NCBI RefSeq assembly: GCF_014839805.1
Contig: NC_051120.1
Location: 11,718,001-11,782,000 of the forward strand
Direction: 5' to 3'
Length of the DNA: 64,000 bases
Origin: Manduca sexta
Taxonomy: Eukaryota; Arthropoda; Insecta; Lepidoptera; Sphingidae
Positions 55,701 through 61,700 of the stretch are shown here, in pieces. Each line of letters begins with the position of its first letter. Within the stretch, counting starts at the first letter, position 1. The notes under the pieces are model-generated. The model ran no database searches and was not told the origin of the DNA. It saw only the letters and a program-made list of their open reading frames with translations. The translations under genes and the position numbers were made by a program.

Positions 55701-58700
55701 TACACCGAGCGATCATTATTGAAGCAATAAAAATATTTTATTCTGAAGTGAAATGTTTGTTATATTTTATGTATTTATTTAACCATTTAAAATATCGGTT
55801 ACTACCATTAATATCGGTAATAGTAGGTACTGCGCAAAATTGTGACGTCGATGAACAAATATTTTCAACAGTGGAATCATTTTCTTACTTTACTTTTCCA
55901 ATGTCTGTATTAAATGAATATTTATTTCAAACATTTCTTAATGTTTATTTCTGTACCCAATGGAAGTAATGGTAACATCGCCACATAAAAATCCTTCTAA
56001 TAATAAATGTAAAGTATGCGAAAATTGATTTTTATAAGCCATTAACGCAAACCGCTAAATGAACTCGCATGAAATTTAACACACATACCATGTCTAACAT
56101 AAGCTACTTTTTACATCCCAAGACCATGAACAAATAATCACTTAACAATTACAATTTACCATCCCGGCCCTCACATCTGACATAATGTTCGCTTAATCAA
56201 TAGAGTAATGTCGAGTAATTAACATTTGTTGGCATTGGTGATGATGGCGAGGATAATGGCGCGCGGGTAGTTTGCGGTGGCCGTTATTGTGCGAAACGGA
56301 GCACGCGGTCAGTCGGAGATCGCCTGCCGAGCGGTGCGGACGTATCTAAAGCCCGCTCCACATTTTTGCCAAAACTACATGAAGACAGGCAAATACGAAA
56401 TTGTAGAGAACATATTCGTTCCGTCTCGCCCTTCTTAGACCCGAGACTAGAATTTATCGGTCTCGGGTCTTGCCGATGACCGAATCGATTCATTGTTAAA
56501 TAAAGTTTTATGTTAATCTCATACTGATGTAGGTAGTTAAAAATAATCGTCCAATAGTCATTCATACATTGTCAGGCAAGCGGTGCGGACGTGTCTGCAT
56601 GTTCGCTGTTTAGTAATATTTGTTATGGTAGTATTGATTTTTGTAATAGAGTCATTGAGCATTGAAAAATAACTGATGATATCAATACATATTATAAAAC
56701 AAAGTACCCTTCTCTGTTTGTATGTTATCGATTTTCTCTAAATCTACTGAACGGTTTTTATGAAATTTGGTGTGGAGATACTTTAAGACCCTGGGAAGGT
56801 TATGGGTTAATTTTATTCCGTAAAACTTCTTCACGGAGGCGAAGCCGCGAGCAATAGGTAGTTATATATAGAAATAAATGTAAAATATTAAATAGTTTTT
56901 ATTTATCTTATTCTTTGTTCGATATTTATAGTCTATCACGAAATCCTATCCCATTTTTAATTTCCCATCTTATCTCTACAAGGATGTTTTCGATTCTAGT
57001 ACATTATCAACAAGAAATGCATACCCAGGCCCAGGATACGACGCGTGTTAACTCCGAGTCGTGTGAGCGCATATATTATCCGGAGCATGTCCTGTGTTTA
57101 CTTTCAGAAATAAAGGTACTCTGCTTTTATTAGGCTAGGATTGGATATTGCTTGGCTCTGTATCGGCATGATTTTCTGGTATTGATTCATATAAGACACT
57201 ATGACAAAGAAAGAAATGGATTAGCGGATTGGTATTTTGATTGGCGAGGAAAGTGAAAATATTTACGGCAGAAATTTCTGTAAAATTATTATATTTATAA
57301 TGATGTAATACGAAAGAGATGTTAATTAAACTAATGAATTGTCATCAGCAGCCTAGGTCCATACCTAGGAATGTATTAAGGAATAAAGATTTAAGGAATA
57401 TTTTCTTTAAAAATATTATTTCATTTATTGTTTATGTTTACGCGAATGTTAGACTTTGAAAATCGCGTTTTTTTGTATTATTACTTACTCCCGATATTTC
57501 CAAAACTTTGCAGCTTACATGGTCACTAAAAAAAATATAATATATAAAAACCGAGACAAAATCCGAAAAATAATTCAATTTCAACCATGTACTTTGATTC
57601 TGCATATGAAAATATATGACCTGTTTACTAAAAATAGACTGGGTTAATTTAATATGTCTCTATGACTATATTATAGCCAAACCTTACAAAATATGCTCAA
57701 ATTAAAATACTTTAATACACATTGCGATTCGTAGCATCAAAAAATTATTTGATTGCGAGTTAAAACACCAAACGCAGGGCTGTCCATTGTGGCGAGCCGG
57801 ACGTAGCGAGAGTCCCGGGCACAACCCACACCAAAGCAAATAGTTCGCGAGTTGTAACCTGACGGGACGGATTTGGTGGAGCTATTTTTTTTTTAATATT
57901 TTCGTATAGTTAAAAAAGTAAATCTAAATACGCTGTTATTCCTGATGAAGTAGCAGGTGAAACCAGGAAACCTAATTTTCGCAATGAGTGTTCAGTCCCA
58001 TGATGTGATAGGATATGTCTTTACCATATCGGACGTACAGTTAAATTTACTAAATTCGCTTTTAACTACTTAAATTAGTGGCTAGTAGTAGTAGACATTT
58101 CTCATTTCAACTAAACGCCATTTGCAATGAACGATTCCAATATTTTTTCGTACTATCTCAAAAATAAACCAATCAGGACAAAGTGTTTTTGACACACTTA
58201 CAAATAATTTATTTTGATTGGTACATTACTGGAAACGGATTGAGGGTTGATATTGCGATCGATTATTAAAAACGGCTGTAAATAAGGCAAATCTAATTCA
58301 AAGTTTCACCATTCGAATTTTAAAATTCTTAATGACAAAACCTCTTTAGTTCACCTATAAAAAAAAAAAACTCCGCATAGGTCACTCGAGTTAATCCTTC
58401 TTTGACAAAGTACTGTCGTAATGTTGAAAATAGCGGATTTGGATTGGCATTGGTAAAAACAGTTCCCGACTCGATAACGTTGCGCTAACGAGCTGCGATC
58501 CTAACCGCTGAATCTTTTTATATAGGGATGTACGATATCGATAGATTTTTGTTGAAAATTTCAGCATTTATCGACATTTCATGAATATTTTAAACTTGCA
58601 TAAAATATTCGTTTGGTTTACCTGTACCATATTTTTTACGTAGCTTGTTCGTTCATTTTTCTGTAGTTAATAGCATTCTATCATATTATTAATTAGAGAT

Positions 58701-61700
58701 GACTCTTCTTACTAGTACAGTGTTGATTGTATAGTAATACGCGAGAGCAGCAATTACTTACAATTATTTCAACGAAATATCTAAAACAATAATGTTTTGG
58801 AGGTTAGAATATAATATCTAATATTGATCGTCACCTCAATATAACACTTTTGAGCTTCAGCATTATCAATAATACCTAAAATTTCCTTCACCATCTTTAC
58901 TTAATTTTTTTTTCTTTATTGATATACGATAAAGTTAATACCGATATCGTACATCACTACCCGCTCTCATCGCAAGTGGTCGCATAACGACTGCGATAAC
59001 GAACCGCGGCGCATTGTTATCCACAAATGCAGAGCAATCGTGTCGACAGATACCGGGCTTTAGAGCTGATTCAGTTTGTCTTGTTTTACGGGATCCCTTT
59101 GTGGCTGTATGCGTTTTGTCATAAACATGTTACATTCGTATCTGGCAGCAATAAATGGTTTTAAATGACAAAAAAAAGTTTTTTTAAATTTCGAATTTAA
59201 AGAGGTTTTTTAAATTTAGAATTGCTTATACGGTTGATGCAGACGAGTTCAGAATTTAATCAAATAGTAGATATTTTCAAAAACAAATTATGTAGACGTC
59301 AACATAGATGCTGACATTTTGGGGAAGGACTTTGGGGCAATTGTAAATTTTTTTTCTGCAATAGTATTCACATAAAACTAGGAATAGGTTTTAATAATGT
59401 TTACAATTGCCTCAAATACTTTTCCCAAAATATCTGTCAGCTCTTATATTAGCAGCATGAATGAAATGGGTCACATCAGGTCTTATAACTATATCAGAGA
59501 GACGTTACGAGATAACTTATAATTGCGTTTCATATAATTAGCGAGATATCTCAATGCCCAAATGTCACCCTTAATATAAGCATTGTATTCATGCATGACG
59601 TCATAAAAAAAAGTTACGAAAAGCACGTGGCGATTTATTGCTAATCAGTAGGAGAAGGTCAAGGTGCTTCCTTTAAAATCTGTTTCGAAAGTATCTTATA
59701 GGCGTCTAATGTTTCAGCCCAAGATTAAATTAACTAATTGAACATTACCTTTTTTGTGATAAAATTAAAAACATAAAAGTGACGTAGCGGCGATAGGCTA
59801 GTTGGGTGTGGAACGGACTGCCGAGACGAATGTCCGCAGGTTCAAATCCCAAGGACAAACACCTCTGACTTTTCTATAATCATGTGTGTATTCTTTGTGA
59901 ATTTATCGTTCGCTTTAACGGTGAAGGAAAACATCGTGAGGAAATCTGCACATCTGAGAAGTTCTCTATAGGAATTTCGAAGGTGAGTGAAGTATATTAA
60001 TCCGCACTAGGCCAGCGTGGTTGACTAAGGCCTAATCCCTCTCAGTAGTAAGTAGAGGAGGCCCGTGCTAAGCAGTGAGCAAGTATATAATACAGGGCTG
60101 ATATTATTATATTTATTATAAAACTGACGAGGAATTTATCCCTGCAATGAAGTTTTGGATTGGAATATTATATTATACCCGTGGTTGCTTACAAAAATAA
60201 ATGATTTGATCTGCATAACAATAAGTCGATAAATACCCCACTGTAGTTCCCGCAAAATTTTATCCATAAAACCTCTCTTTGACAGAGTAAAAATTCCACA
60301 TATTTTTATTTCAAAACCCAAATCCGCACGCGTGTGTGAGCGCGGCCGCCGAATTCAAACTTTGTTAGTAGACTCCAGTAATTAAAATAGTTTCGTTGAT
60401 TTATCCCCGATTGCCGCACATTGTAACACAGCTTTACAACCCGCAGTCACACTACACTTTTTTGGCAAACGTGTCTGATTGTAAAGCTGTTACGGGGTTC
60501 ATGTACTTATCTTGTAACCGATTGTACCACAGAATATAATATTTGTACATTGTGTTCATACAATAAGATAGTCATAATTTTAAGCCTTTAGTTTAGTGAT
60601 AACATGTTCAATTACTTTTACTTACTTTGATTTTAGTAATTATTTATATGATCAGAAAGTAGTGCAGGCCAAGTATTTGAATGATAATATAAAACTATTA
60701 TTTGAAAACTATATCTTATACACTATATTACGAAGAGTTTTTCATCATGCTTACCATTGTTGCTGACGGACACTAAATAACGTCTTATAAGAACTACTAG
60801 CGCCATCTCGTAATCAATAATGTTACGATACTGACATTTGTTATAAATCCTAAGAATCCTTACTTGATACTCTCAAATCCAAAGCTATAGAGAAATGTGT
60901 GAAAGTGTCACGTGCATGCCGAGTGAAAATAATCCCATAGTGAGTAGGGGAGACGGGGGGAGCCGTCACAGCAGCTGAACAAGCACAATGCGACTGCACG
61001 TTGACCCCGCTGCACTCACTTCACAAAACATGCAAATATAGATACGGAAGTTAAATTTTTATCTGTTTTTACGAGTATTTGGGTCATCTGATGGTTGGTT
61101 GATATCCATAACGCCAGAAGCATTGTTAATGTATTACCGGTTCGAGATAGCTTAGGGTTCTTTTGTATTTGTTAGTAGATGTGGAAATATAAGTCATGCA
61201 TAAAAGGATATAAAAATTTAACTAAAGATGACGTGCCATTTAGATTTTTTACTAATTTGATATTTATATGGGAAACATACTTTAGTTACTAAATGTTATA
61301 TTTACTGGTGTTAGGTCTCTCATATGTGATGTCCAGGGTAGTAGCCAAGAAGCAGTGTATAGTCGCTGTTGTGTTCCGGTTTGAAGGATATTATAGCCAG
61401 TGTAACTACTGGACATAATGAGACTTAACATCTCATGTCTCTGGATGGCGAGCGCAGTGGAATGCCAAACAATATTTTGTAATTACAGGTGTTGGATGGA
61501 GTTTCTGCTGTTTATGGGCAGTCGTATCGCTTACCATCAGGTGAACGGCAAGCTCGTCTCGTTATTCAGAGCAATAAGCAAGCAATTTAAATTTGTATAA
61601 ACATATCGATATTTCCTACGAAAATGTAAACATATGCATCAAACGATCAAAAGGCTGTATTTAAAACCAAGCAGCATTTAAATTAAAATTTTCGTTCTAT

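Noticed and set aside
56284..56565. 93-codon minus-strand open frame.
   Set aside because: No recognisable domain; the GC-rich end looks like repeat sequence, with GCGGTGCGGACG occurring twice nearby.
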